Shown: positions 12,701 through 24,586 of the stretch, one piece after another
Layout of the letters: each line of letters opens with the position of its first letter
Numbering within the stretch: position 1 is the first letter of the stretch
Source of the DNA: Isoetes taiwanensis
Taxonomy: Eukaryota > Streptophyta > Lycopodiopsida > Isoetales > Isoetaceae
Assembly: GCA_021234155.1 (NCBI GenBank)
Contig: JAJEKV010000221.1
Span: 310,001 to 374,000 of the forward strand
Length of the DNA: 64,000 nucleotides
Direction of reading: 5' to 3'
Notes under the pieces: generated by a model
The model's database searches: none
What the model saw: the letters and a program-made list of their open reading frames with translations, nothing else
What the model was told of the DNA's origin: nothing
Translations under genes and position numbers: made by a program

Positions 12701-13066
12701 TTAAACCATTTGTTAAAGGGTGTGTGCCTAAGTTAACCCCGAGATATGCTGGAGATTTTAAAATTGTTAAAAGGTTAGGTACCACATCATATGAGTTGGT
12801 GTTACTGCAGGATATTGGGATCCATCCTGTATTTCATGTAAGTCGGCTTAAGCGAGCTATACTAGATATGGACAATGTTGTTAGTCCTGAGAGTATACCG
12901 CTAGTGTTAAGCTCCACTGTAACACCCACACGGATTCTAGATACCGTGTTTGGCGAGTTAATAATAGGGATATTCGTGAATATCCGGTCTTGTGGGAGGC
13001 AGGCCTCCCGGATGCCACTTGGGAGACGGATGAGTTTGTGCAACCTTTTCCTCATTTGAAACTCTA
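9763..13066 (+). pseudogene. pol: Gypsy copy 1 pol: protease, RT, RNase H, integrase, chromodomain (broken)
   Basis: Order seen: aspartic protease (VLVDSAST at about 9842, where the family normally has DSGAT/DSGAS); RT with [18 protein letters not shown] (10625-10678), [12 protein letters not shown] and FLDDILVYS (about 10918-10944); RNase H-like (YMDACGKALGAV, TYEQELLAIVHAL, YTDHKPLRLLQ; 11345-11588); integrase zinc finger with CLTCQ (about 12001-12018); integrase core ISDRDTKSTGHFW and GNHPQMDGQTERIN (12205-12330); GPY-like module and a C-terminal chromodomain-like segment to 13066. The reading frame is broken by many stops and frameshifts. Relative to copy 2 it lacks about nine codons at the integrase SMDF position, which removes the first catalytic aspartate. 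Confidence 0.85.
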
Positions 13067-13105
13067 GAGCTTGAGGACAAGGTCCTAAGTGGAGGGGGAG
13101 GAAAT

Positions 13106-13907
13106 TGTTATGGTCCAAGGGTAAGTCAAGGCTTGCGTGTCTTAGGGACCGGAGTTTGCCTTGGAAGTGCCATTGGGGTGGCCTCGGGAACGTTTCAAAA
13201 GAGCGCTTATCGCTGGGGCTTAATGTATGGGTTATTTTTTTAAATGGTGTTTGCTTCGTACGTAAATGTGACAATTAATTAAATTATAAAGGCCCTTCTA
13301 AAAAAACCACTAAACCATTGCTTTTGGGGTATGATGTGGCATCACCTCATTGGATGAGGTAATTAAAAGGGGAAATCAAAGCTATGGCATCGCGGCCTGA
13401 TATGAAGTGGCCGGATCAAATGGAAAGGATTGGATCTATACTTAGGGAGCTCGGTTTTAGCTCCAAAAAAGGCCCATAAGCCTTTTTCTTCCTATTCTTG
13501 CCCTAGTGGCCTTATAAAAGGAATTGGAGACCATTTCAGAGATCACGGTTTTGCCTCTGGAGCCAAGTAATTGGAACGACTTGCTCCTCCTTGCTGCTTG
13601 AGCTTCTGCTTCTGGGGTTTTAGACCATTTCGAATTGATTGGGAATCAATTCAGCTTGTTCTGTGTTACTCAATTATTTGGTGCTTACTTGTGAAGTTAC
13701 TCCGTTCTTGGAGTGTGCGTGACTTCTCTTTGAGCAATCGGGTATCGCAAAGATCGAAGTTCTTGTAATAGAACTTCGAGGTCGGGTTTCAGTCTTGATC
13801 CCCGAGATCGAACGGTTGTGCTTGGGGAGTTCTGAAAACTCACGGTTGAGGAGAACTCTGGGAGTTCTAGGTAGCACAATCGGACATACTTTCAGTAGGT
13901 TGTGACA
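13106..13907 (+). repeat. Gypsy LTR A (802 bp)
   Basis: Begins tgttatgg directly after a purine tract (ggagggggaggaaat, 13091-13105) and ends tgtgaca before the primer site. A TATA-like ttataaaagg lies at about 13511. Compared with LTR B (18717-19516) it is nearly identical except for one dense patch (about 13738-13815) where differences cluster at CTG/CAG positions. It serves as 3' LTR of copy 1 and 5' LTR of copy 2. Confidence 0.9.
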
Positions 13908-13910
13908 TTT

Positions 13911-13924
13911 TGGTATAAGAGCAC
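13911..13924 (+). promoter_or_regulatory. Primer binding site, initiator-Met tRNA type
   Basis: tggtataagagcac follows the LTR after three bases. It differs by one base from the tggtatcagagc core complementary to the 3' end of plant initiator methionine tRNA, the primer for minus-strand synthesis in many plant LTR elements. The same site recurs at 19520-19533 after LTR B. Confidence 0.75.
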
Positions 13925-13935
13925 AGTTTGGAGCC

Positions 13936-15330
13936 ATGGCTGATCCAATGCAGGGTATGGCGCAGCCTATTGATGGGTTGCTAACTATAGCTTTGACCGA
14001 TAGCATAGTACCTACGCTATGAGACATCCATTTGGAAGACTTGCCTGTGTTCGACTTTGAAACGATGCTGCAGGCACAACCTAGTGTGGGGTTGTCAGTT
14101 CCTTCCATAACCGATGTTAATGTGCAGTCTCCTATTGGTACTAGACACCTTGGGGGTAAATCCAGTTCCACAGGCAGGCTTGGCAACTAGTGGGGCGAGT
14201 GCCGTTGTCAGTGGAGTAGGCTCTGGGAGTGGTACTCCAACATCACCGATACTGGCGACTACGATAACAGTTACTACTATGCCAAAGGGTTCCCAGGAAG
14301 AGCAATCTTTGATTGCTAGAACCCTGAACAATATGCAGAGACAGATCAATCGATGGATTTTTGAGAGTGCCGCCCTGGAGCAACGCCTTAAAGAATCTCT
14401 TGATCGGCTCATGCGGAACTTAAGGAGTGCTGCAAACAATTCCACAACCCAAATGGTATGAGGTACTGTAAGGGGCGAACGACTGAGAGTGCACCACTTG
14501 GAGTTGGTCGCACTATGCTGGATACACAGCAAATCTAGCTATGGGGGAGTCTTCCGAGGAGACCTTGAATGGGCTCTCTAAGGAAGAGATCAAGGCTCTG
14601 GAAAAGATGAAGATGCCAGAGTTTGACGGAACGGGCACGCCAGAGGATGCTATGCTCTGGTTGGGTCGCATAAAATTATATTATACGGCTACTAAAAAAG
14701 GCGATACAACAAAGATGTTGCATGCCTCTCTTAAGTTAAAAGGTGTTGCTACTTCAAGGTGGGCTATTCACACTGAGAGGACGGACTTCTGTAAATGATT
14801 TGATAGTCGTCATGCACTAATATCACTCAGGGCGTCGGTGCAAACCGGGGCTTTACAGGAGTACGTTAGCAAGCTCCGCAGGTTGTTTGCGAGACTTCCC
14901 GACCTTATCCCTCAGATGAGGGTGGACCACTTTGTGAACGGTCTAAAGGAAATTAGTATTAAGACACACCTTTTGCAAGCGGAATCCAAAGGCTTTGAGG
15001 AAGCAGTTGACTTTGGAAGGAAATTGGTTGGTCATGAGGAACCTCGGAAGACCAAGAAAAGTTTTGATTGGAAATCAAAGCGAACTGAGGATTCTATGGA
15101 TGGAGCATCATCTGCTAAGAAGAGGAAGTGAAATCAGTCAAACAAAAAGGCTGCGGTGATTCCAGTCCAACAAAAGGCAGCTATAAAGTGTTATAATTGC
15201 CAGGGCATGGGTCATTATATGAGAGAATGTCCTAAGCCACAAAAGCCAAAGAAAGCGATAGCTGCAATGGCTAAAACACTATCGGATGTTGAAGCCGTGA
15301 AGACGTTGTCGGCTGTCGCAAAGAAAGAGA
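13936..15330 (+). pseudogene. gag: Gypsy copy 2 gag (near full length, broken)
   Basis: The start ATG at 13936 (gccATGGct context) opens MADPMQGMAQPIDG, followed by a TGA within 30 codons (cctacgcTGAgacatcc-type change near 14020, shared with copy 3). Further on are the capsid domain (MPEFDGTGTPEDAMLWLGRI at about 14612-14671, LQEYVSKLRRLFARLPDL at about 14853-14906), the lysine-rich KKSFDWKSKR segment and the CCHC knuckle CYNCQGMGHYMREC (about 15189-15230). Stops near 14796 and 15131 are common to all three copies. It lies just downstream of LTR A and the primer site, in the normal gag position. Confidence 0.85.
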
Positions 15331-15332
15331 GC

Positions 15333-18300
15333 ATGGTAAATGTTTCTTCTAAAGTTTTATTTGGTAAAGTTATTCGTGTTCTAGGTAGAATCAAGGAAAA
15401 TAATGTGGTTGTTCGTGTTGATTCTGCGAGCACTGACAATTTCTTGTCTGCAGACTTAGCAAGGGAGCTAGGCCTGAAGCTGACGAAGGTGACTCCGTAT
15501 GTGGTGAAGGAGAGGCGGAGCTCATGTTCAGCATGGAGATCAACAACCACAGGGCGTAGACTTGATACTTCAAGATAGAAGTTCACCCAGAGCAATACAG
15601 TTTAGAATTGATGTCGATTTGATCAATTTAAAATGTTATGATGTTATTTTGGGGATAAAGTGGCTTCAAAATGCACATCCGCTCATTGATTGGGCATCTC
15701 ATGTGTTAACTTTTGAGTTAGAAGACACTAAGTCTGTTAGTATACAAGGATCACCTTACGTGAGATTTGGAAAATTGTTATCGACCACTCAGGTCAAAAC
15801 TACTGTTAGAGTAAATAATAATTAAGTTTTTGGAATATATGTATATGATGATGATGTATGTGTTAAAACTTGTAATTCACTTGTAGAATAACCGCATGGA
15901 AGCTCTCAACTTCATCCTCACTTACTTGATCTTTTAGAAAGATACAAGGATGTGTTTCTTGAGGAATTGCCTACAGGCCACCTCCATTAAGGGGAGTAGA
16001 GCATGAGATTGACCTTGAGCCTGGAACTAAACCAATGGCAAGAGCGCCTTACCGCTTGAGTCCTCTTGAGTTAGAGGAAGTTAAAAAGCAGGTTAAGGAA
16101 TTGCTTGAGAAGGGGTTTATCCAGCCAAGCAAATCTCCTTTTGCAGCTCCAGTGCTACTAGTTAAGAAAAAAGATGAAACTATGCACATGTGCATAGATT
16201 ATCGCGGCTTTTTAACAAAGCAACAATTAAGGATAGATATCCTTTACCATGGATTGACGATATCTTAGATCATTTGGGCGATGCAACTTGGTTCACAAGA
16301 TTGATTTAAGAAGTGGATATCATCAAATTAAGATCCATGAGGGTGATGAACCAAAAACTGCTTTCGAACTCATCAAGGTCATTATGAGTTCTTAGTCATG
16401 TCGTTTGGTCTCACCAATGCGCCGGCTACATTCATGAGATTAATGAACCGAGTATTCGCTGATTATTTAGATCAGTCAGTTGAAGCATTCTTGGATGATA
16501 TACTTGTCTACTCGAACTCACTGGAAGAACACTTTCAGCATCTAGAACAAGTGATTTGCGATCCAATAAGTTGTATGCCAAAATCTCTAAGTGTGATTTC
16601 CTAAAGGGTTGCTTATTTGGGTCACATGTTGTCGGGGGAGGATGTGTCTCCAGACCCTAGAACGGTATGAGCAGTACATGAATGGCTTCAACCTGAGAAT
16701 GTTCATGAGTTGAGACGTTTTCTTGGGTTGGCTATCTACTACCGAAAATTTGTGCCTAAGTTTTCTAAAGTAGTAGCCCCGCTCACCGTTCTTTTGATAA
16801 ATGATCAAGAGTATGTGGGGTCGAGCTCGAAGAAGAGGCCTTTGAACGGATCAAAAGTCTTTTGATGAGCGTCTAGTAATCGAAGGTGCCCGATCTCAAA
16901 GAGTCGATTTTTGAGATATACATGGATGCTTGTGGAAAAGCTCGGGAGCCGCGGCTTATGCAACAAGGTCATGTTATTGCATATGAAATTCGTAATCTTA
17001 ATCAAGCGGAGCAGAATTAGGCGACATACGAGCAAGAACTATTGGCTATAGTTCATGCATTGAAGACATGGCGACACTACTTGAGATGTGGTACCAGTGA
17101 AGAGTCGCGCAAGTTTGTGGCATATACCGACCACAAGCCTTTGATGCTTTTGCAAAGCTAAGCTGATATTAGCCCTAAACAAGCTAGGTGGCTTGACTTT
17201 TTGCATGAGTTCCATTTTAGTATTGAGCATACCCTTGGAAAGAATAATCCGATTGCAGATGCCTTATCCAGGATTAAGCATTTGAATACTTTGATGGTAG
17301 GGAAGAATGATCTCTTTTAAAGGATTAAAGATGCATGTCAAGAAGATAAGAAACAACCCGCAGTAACCAAATCTGGGGATTGGTGGACTGAACAAGATGG
17401 GTTGTACTTTTATAAATCAAGGATTTATGTTCCACTGCATGCTAATCTTCGGGATTTGATATTGTGTGACCATCATGCAACCCCACAAGCTTGGCATGGG
17501 GGTGAGTGGAAGACCTATGAGTTGGTCAAGCGTCACTACTATTGGCCAGGCATGAAGGAACAAGTCCGGGACTTAGTTTCACATTGTTTGACGTGTCAAG
17601 CGCACTATGGTCGTACCCCGGGACTATTGCAACCTATACCTATACCATTGCAAAGATGGGAGTGTATAAGTATGGACTTTGTAGTCGCTTTGCCTAGAAC
17701 CATAAGGCAAAACACTCAGGTATGGGTGATTGTTGATTGTCTACTGGTCCAGATGTAGCAACTGCATACATGAGATGTGTTTTTCCTATTTTTGATTTGC
17801 CTTTGTCTATCATAAGTGATAGGGATACCAAGTCTACAGGTCATTTTTGGAGGGACCTTATGAAAGGTCTTAAGGTACGACTAAGAAAGAGTAGTGGTAA
17901 CCACCCACAAACGGATGGCCAAACTGAGAGAATCAACATGATCCTAGAGGACATGTTGAGAAGTTTTGTCCATGGACGTTAAACTCGTTGGAAGGAGTAT
18001 TTGTCTTACCTAGAGTTTGCGTATAACAACAGCCATCATACGGGAATTAAGATGACTCCATTTGTTGCTATGATGGGGCGAAATCCCATAACTTATGCCG
18101 GTATGCATAAGTACCTTAAGACGGATGCCGTCGTGAATATGTTGGATGACATGAATGCAATTTTGCTTCAATGTCGGCAAAACTTGTGAAGGGCGCAAGA
18201 TCGCGCTCAAGTGTATGCTAATAAGCGTAGACGCGATGTTACCTATGAGGAAGACGACTATGTGTTCTTAAGGATTGTGTATCCTTCATCATTACAAATC

Positions 18301-18678
18301 AACACCCTTAAACCATTTGTTAAAGGGTGTGTGCCTAAGTTAACCCCGAGATATGCTGGAGATTTTAAAATTGTTAAAAGGTTAGGTACCACATCATATG
18401 AGTTGGTGTTACTGCAGGATATTGGGATCCATCCTGTATTTCATGTAAGTCGGCTTAAGTGAGCTATACTAGATATGGACAATGTTGTTAGTCCTGAGAG
18501 TATACCGCTAGTGTTAAGCTCCGCTGTAACACCCACACGGATTCTAGATACTCGTGTTTGGCAGTTGCGCAATAGGGATATTCGTGAATATCTGGTCTTG
18601 TGGCGAGGCCAGTCTCCCCCGGATGCCACTTGGGAGACGGATGAGTTTGTGCAACCTTTTCCTCATTTGAAACTCTAG
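15333..18678 (+). pseudogene. pol: Gypsy copy 2 pol (broken)
   Basis: Same domain order as copy 1. RT carries FLDDILVYS near 16488-16514. A small insertion shifts the frame inside IDYR (near 16203). The integrase retains the first catalytic segment (ECISMDFVVALPRT, about 17658-17699) that copies 1 and 3 have lost, together with ISDRDTKSTGHFW and NHPQTDGQTERIN (17812-17937). The C-terminus (ILDTRVWQLRNRDIREYLVLW to TWETDEFVQPFPHLKL, 18540-18678) has the look of a chromodomain, which in chromoviruses targets integration to heterochromatin. A patch at about 16817-16970 differs from copies 1 and 3 mostly at CTG/CAG trinucleotides and may be sequencing error. Stops in RNase H (AEQN-stop-ATYEQ) and integrase (HGR-stop-TRW) are shared with the others. 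Confidence 0.85.
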
Positions 18679-18716
18679 ACCTTGAGGACAAGGTCCTAAG
18701 GGGAGGGGGAGGAAAT

Positions 18717-19516
18717 TGTTATGGTCCAAGGGTAAGTCGCGATTGCAGGTCTTAGTACCGGGAGTTTGCCTTGGAAGTGCCATTGGGGTGGCCTGGGAAC
18801 GTTTCAAAGAGCAATTATCGCTTGGGGCGACGTATGGGCTATTTTTTTAAATGGTGTTTGCTTCGTATGTAAATGTGACAATTAATTAAATTATAAAGGC
18901 CCTTCTAAAAAAACCACTAAACCATTGCTTTTGGGGTATGATGTGGCATCACCTCATTGGATGAGGTAATTAAAAGGGGAAATCGAAGCTATGGCATCGC
19001 GGCCTGATATGAAGTGGCCGGATCAAATGGAAAGGATTGGATCTATACTTAGGGAGCTCGGTTTTAGCTCCAAAAAAGGCCCATAAGCCTTTTTCTTCCT
19101 ATTCTTGGCCCTAGTGGCCTTATAAAAGGAATGGGAGACCATTTCAGAGATCACGGTTTTGCCTCTGGAGCCAAGTAATTGGAACGACTTGCTCCTCCTT
19201 GCTGCTTGAGCTTCTGCTTCTGGGGTTTTAGACCATTTCGAATTGATTGGGAATCAATTCAGCTTGTTCTGCGTTACTCAATTATTTGGTGCTTACTTGT
19301 GAAGTTACTCCGTTCTTGGAGTGTGCGTGACTTCTCTTTGAGCAATACTGGTACTGCAGTATCGAGTTCTTGTAATAGAACTTCTGAGGCTGGGCTTCAG
19401 GCTGATCCTGGAGATCAGTAATGGTTGTGCTTGGGGAGTTCTGGAAACTCACGGTTGAGGAGCACTCTGGGAGTTCTAGGTAGCACAATCGGACATACTT
19501 TTAGTAGGTTGTGACA
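18717..19516 (+). repeat. Gypsy LTR B (800 bp)
   Basis: Preceded by the purine tract aaggggagggggaggaaat (18698-18716) and ending tgtgaca. Internally it has the TATA-like ttataaaagg (about 19119). It is shared as 3' LTR of copy 2 and 5' LTR of copy 3, and is followed by the primer site at 19520. Confidence 0.9.
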
Positions 19517-19544
19517 TTTTGGTATAAGAGCACAGTTTGGAGCC

Positions 19545-20940
19545 ATGGCTGATCCAATGCAGGGTATGGCGCAGCCTATTGATGGGTTGCTGACTATAGC
19601 TTTGACCGATGGCATAGTACCTACGCTATGAGACATCCATTTGGAAGACTTGCCTGTGTTCGACTTTGAAACGATGCTGCAGGCACAACCTAGTGTGGGG
19701 TTGTCAGTTCCTTCCATAACCGATGTTAATGTGCAGCCTCCTATTGGTACTAGACACCTTGGGGGTAATCCAGTTCCACAGGCGGGCTTGGCAACTAGTG
19801 GGGCGAGTGCCGTTGTCAGTGGAGTAGGCTCTTGGAGTGGTACTCCAACAGCACCGATACTGGCGACTACGATAACAGTTACTACTATGCCAAGGGGTTC
19901 CCAGGAATAGCAATCTTTGATTGCTAGAACCCTGAACAATATGCAGAGACAGATGAATCGATGGATTTTTGAGAGTGCCGCCCTGGAGCAACGCCTTAAA
20001 GAATCTCTTGATCGGCTCATGAACTTAAGGAGGCTTTAAAACCATTCCACAACCCAAATGGTATGAGGTAATCATGTAAGGGGCGACTTACCGAGAGTGC
20101 ACCACTTTGAGTTGGTCGTGACTATGGCCGACACAAATCCAAAGTTTATGGGGAGTCTTCCGAGGAGACCTTGAACTGCTCTCTAAGGAAGAGATCAAGG
20201 CCTGGAAAAGATGAAGATGCCGTGAGTTTGATCGAATCCGCACGCCGTGAGGATGCTATGCTCGGTGGTTGGGTCGCATAAAATTATATTATACGGCTAC
20301 TAAAAAAGGCGATACAACAAAGGTGTTGCATGCCTCTCTTAAGTTAAAAGGTGTTGCTACTTCAAGGTGGGCTATTCACACTGAGAGGACGGACTTCTGT
20401 AAATGATTTGATAGTCTTCATGCACTAATATCACTCAGGGCGTCGGTGCAAATCGGGGCTTTACAGGAGTACGTTAGCAAGCTCCGCAGGTTGTTTGCGA
20501 GACTTCCCGACCTTACCCCTCAGATGAGGGTGGACCACTTTGTGAACGGTCTAAAGGAAATCAGTATTAAGACACACCTTTTGCAAGCAGAACCCAAAGG
20601 CTTCGAGGAAGTAGTTGACTTTGGAAGGAAATTGGTTGGTCATGAGGAACCTCGGAAGACCAAGAAAAGTTTTGATTGGAAATCAAAGCGAACTGAGGAT
20701 TCTATGGATGGAGCATCATCTGCTAAGAAGAGGATGTGAAATCAGTCAAACAAAAAGGCTGCGGTGCAGTTTAAAGATTCCAGTCCAACAAAAGGCAGCT
20801 ATAAAGTGTTATAATTGCCAGGGCATGGGTCACTATATGAGAGAATGTCCTAAGCCACAAAAGCCAAAGAAAGCGATAGCTGCAATGGCTAAAACACTAT
20901 CGGATGTTGAAGCCGTGAAGACGTTGTCGGCTGTCGCAAA
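19545..20940 (+). pseudogene. gag: Gypsy copy 3 gag (broken)
   Basis: Starts at ATG 19545 with the same N-terminus as copy 2 and the same early TGA near 19628. The block 20020-20280 is unusually different from copies 1 and 2. Many of the changes are one- or two-base insertions or deletions at CAG or CTG positions, while flanking sequence is almost identical. The capsid segment LQEYVSKLRRLFARLPDL (about 20461-20514) and zinc knuckle CYNCQGMGHYMREC (about 20807-20848) are conserved. The usual shared stops follow. Confidence 0.85.
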
Positions 20941-23900
20941 GAAAGAGAGCATGGTAAATGTTTCTTCTAAAGTTTTATTTGGTAAAGTTATTCGTGTTCT
21001 AGGTAGAATCAAGGAAAATAATGTGGTTGTTCTTGTTGATTCTGCGAGCACTGACAATTTCTTGTCTGCAGACTTAGCAAGGGAGCTAGGCCTGAAGCTG
21101 ACAAAGGTGACTCCGTATGTGGTGAAGGAGAGGCGGAGCTCATGTTCAACATGGAGATCAACAACCACAGGGCGTAGACTTGATACTTCAAGATAGAAGT
21201 TCACCCAGAGCAATACAGTTTAGAATTGATGTCGATTTGATCAATTTAAAATGTTATGATGTTATTTTGGGGATAAAGTGGCTTCAAAATGCACATCCGC
21301 TCATTGATTGGGCATCCCATGTATTAACTTTTGAGTTAGAAGACACTAAGTCTGTTAGTATACAAGGATCACCTTACGTGAGATCCAAAAAATTGTTATC
21401 GACCACTCAGGTTAAAACTACTGTTAGAGTAAATAATAATTAAGTTTTTGGAATATATGTATATGATGATGATGTATGTGTTAAAACTTGTAATTCACTT
21501 GTAGAACAACTGCATGGAAGCTCTCAGCTTCATCCTCACTTACTTGATCTTTTAGAAAGATACAAGGATGTGTTTCTTGAGGAATTGCCTATAGGCCACC
21601 TCCGTTAAGGGGAGTAGAGCATGAGATTGACCTTGAGCCTGGAACTAAACCAATGGCAAGAGCGCCTTACCGCTTGAGTCCTCTTGAGTTAGAGGAAGTT
21701 AAAAAGCAGGTTAAGGAATTGCTTGAGAAGGGGTTTATCCAGCCAATTTAACAAAGCAATAATTAAGGATAGATATCCTTTACCATGGATTGACGATATC
21801 TTAGATCATTTGGGCGATGCAACTTGGTTCACTAAGATTGATTTAAGAAGTGGATATCATCAAATTAAGATCCATGAGGGTGATGAACCAAAAACTGCTT
21901 TCGAACTCATCAAGGTCATTATGAGTTCTTAGTCATGTCGTTTGGTCTCACCAATGCGCCGGCTACGTTCATGAGATTAATGAACCGAGTATTCGCTGAT
22001 TATTCAGATCAGTCAGTTGAAGCATTCTTGGATGATATACTTGTCTACTCAAACTCAATGGAAGAACACTTTCAGCATCTAGAACAAGTGATTTGCGATC
22101 CAATAAGTTGTATGCCAAAATCTCTAAGTGTGATTTCCTAAAGGGTTGCTTATTTGGGTCACATGTTGTCGGGGGAGGAGGTGTCTCCAGACCCTAGCAT
22201 GGTATGAGCAGTACATGAATGGCTCTTCAACCTGAGAATGTTCATGAGTTGAGACATTTTCTTGGGTTGGCTACCTACTACCGAAAATTTGTGCCTAAGT
22301 TTTCTAAAGTAGTAGCCCCGCTCACCGTTCTTTTGATAAATGATCAAGAGTATGTGTGGGGTCGAGCTCAGCAAGAGGCCTTTGAACGGATCAAAAGTCT
22401 TTTGATGAGCAGTCTAGTACTGAAGGTGCCCGATCTCAAAGAGTCGTTTTGAGATATACATGGATGCTTGTGGGAAAGCTCTGGGAGCTGTGCTTATGCA
22501 ACAAGGTCATGTTATTGCATATGAAAGTCATAAGCTTAATCAAGCGGAGCGGAATTAGGCGACATACGAGCAAGAACTATTGGCTATAGTTCATGCATTG
22601 AAGACATGGCGGCACTACTTGAGATGTGGTACCAGTGAAGAGTCGCGCAAGTTTGTGGCATATACCGACCACAAGCCTTTGAGGCTTTTGCAAAGCTAAG
22701 CTGATATTAGCCCTAGACAAGCTAGGTGGCTTGACTTTTTGCATGAGTTCCATTTTAGTATTGAGCATACCCCTGGAAAGAATAATCCGGTTGCAGATGC
22801 CTTATCCAGGATTAAGCATTTGAATACTTTGATGGTAGGGAAGAATGATCTCTTTTAAAGGATTAAAGATGCATGTCAAGAAGATAAGCAACAACCCGCA
22901 GTAACCAAATCTGGGGATTGGTGGACTGAACAAGATGGGTTGTACTTTTATAAATCAAGGATTTATGTTCCACTGCATGCTAATCTTCGGGATTTGACAT
23001 TGTGTGACCATCATGAAACCCCACAAGCTTGGCATGAGGGTGAGTGGAAGACCTATGAGTTGGTCAAGAGTCACTACTATTGGCCAGGCATAAAGGAACA
23101 AGTCCGGGACTTAGTTTCACATTGTTTGACATGTCAAGCGCACTATGGTTGTACCCCGGGACTATTGCAACCTATACCTATACCATTGCAAAGATGGGAG
23201 TGTTGCCTAGAACCATAAGGCAAAACACTCAGGTATGGGTGATTGTTGATTGTCTACTAGTCCAGATGTAGCAACTGCATACATTTCCTTATTTTTGATT
23301 TGCCTTTGTCTATCATAAGTGATAGGGATACCAAGTCTACAGGTCATTTTTGGAGGGACCTTATGAAAGGTCTTAAGGTACGACTAAGAAAGAGTAGTAG
23401 TAACCACCCACAAACGGATGGCCAAACTGAGAGAATCAACATGATCCTAGAGGACATGTTGAGAAGTTTTATCCATGGACGTTAAACTCGTTGGGAGGAG
23501 TATTTGTCTTACCTAGAGTTTGCGTGGAATTAAGATGACTCCATTTGTTGCTATGATGGGGCGAAATCCCATAACTTATGCCGGTATGCATAAGTACCTT
23601 AAGACGGATGCCGTCGTGAATATGTTGGATGACATGAATGCAATTTTGCTTCAATGTCGGCAAAACTTGCAAAGAGCGCAAGATCGCGCTCAAGTGTATG
23701 CTAATAAGCGTAGACGCGATGTTACCTATGAGGAAGACGACTATGTGTTCTTAAGGATTGTGTATCCTTCATCATTACAAATCAACACCCTTAAACCATT
23801 TGTTAAAGGGCATGTGCCTAAGTTAACCCCGAGATATGCTGGAGCTTTTAAAATTGTTAAAAGGTTAGGTACCACATCATATGAGTTGGTGTTACTGCAG

Positions 23901-24161
23901 GATATTGGGATCCATCCTGTATTTCATGTAAGTTGGCTTAAGCGAGCTATACTAGATACGGACAATGTTGTTAGTCCTGAGAGTATACCGCTAGTGTTAA
24001 GCTCCGCTGTAACACCCACACGGATTCTAGATACTCGTGTTTGGCAGTTGCGCAATAGGGATATTCGTGAATATCTGGTCTTGTGGCGAGGCCAGTCTCT
24101 CCCGGATGCCACTTGGGAGACGGATGAGTTTGTGCAACCTTTTCCTCATTTGAAACTCTAG
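20941..24161 (+). pseudogene. pol: Gypsy copy 3 pol (broken, internal deletions)
   Basis: Protease-like DSAST and downstream YDVILGIKWLQNAHPLIDW are present. About 100 bp of the RT fingers is deleted near 21746 (GFIQP joins directly to [13 protein letters not shown]), so the region with the conserved IDYR is missing. RT palm FLDDILVYS (about 22025-22051), RNase H and integrase zinc finger follow. The integrase first-aspartate segment is lost (LQRWECCLEP, near 23197-23210), and a further deletion removes part of the SYLEFAYNNSHHTGIK region near 23525. The last 640 bp (23520-24161) are one open frame ending in the chromodomain-like segment. One glutamine (QNLQRAQD) is intact here but a stop in copies 1 and 2. 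Confidence 0.85.
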
Positions 24162-24200
24162 ACCTTGAGGACAAGGTCCTAAGGGGAGGGGGGGAGAAAT

Positions 24201-24378
24201 TGTTATGGTCCAAGGGTAAGTCGCGCTTGCAGGTCTTAGGACCGGGAGTTTGCCTTGGAAGTGCCATGGGGTGGCCTGGGAACGTTCCAAAGAGCAGTTA
24301 TCGCTTGGGGCGACGTATGGGTTATTTTTTTAAATGTTGTTTGCTTCGTATGTAAAAGTGACAATTAATTAAATTATA
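24201..24378 (+). repeat. Gypsy 3' LTR, first part (LTR C)
   Basis: Begins tgttatgg after the purine tract (24178-24200) and follows the inner LTRs up to aattaaattata. LTR homology stops at 24378 and resumes, at the corresponding LTR position, at about 27729. The intervening 3.35 kb is therefore an insertion within this LTR. Confidence 0.85.
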
Positions 24379-24380
24379 CA

Positions 24381-24421
24381 AGAAACTTATCGCGGCGGCC
24401 AAGGCCGCCGCGAACGTTTCT
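24381..24421. repeat. GC-rich near-perfect palindrome
   Basis: Arms cgcggcggcc (24391-24400) and ggccgccgcg (24403-24412) are separated by two bases. The inverted match resumes outside as agaaac (24381-24386) and gtttct (24416-24421). It sits at the very edge of the insertion in the LTR, consistent with a terminal hairpin. Confidence 0.85.
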
Positions 24422-24546
24422 TTAGTTCCAACCCACTAAGGTTTGGCCCACTATTAACATTCAACCTGTCAATGCAATGCATGTTTAATAATGGGTTTCT
24501 ATTCACAAGGGTGCGAGACCACATGTGGTAGCATTTATGAATTGTC

Positions 24547-24586
24547 GGACACGCGGGATTTGAACCCACATTGTTGCCTTGTGTCC
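24547..24586 (-). other. tRNA-like minihelix lacking D and anticodon arms (second copy)
   Basis: GGACAC (24547-24552) can pair with GTGTCC (24581-24586). The T-arm-like hairpin has loop ATTTGAA (minus strand TTCAAAT, a B-box match), with a linker of about 11-12 bases. The layout is the same as at 8104-8148 although the stems differ in sequence. Confidence 0.35.

Noticed and set aside
13674-14186. Long minus-strand frames across the gypsy LTR/gag region (also at 9741, 15215, 19415 and 20833)
   Set aside because: These are antisense shadows of gag/pol that recur wherever the element is repeated. No independent support.
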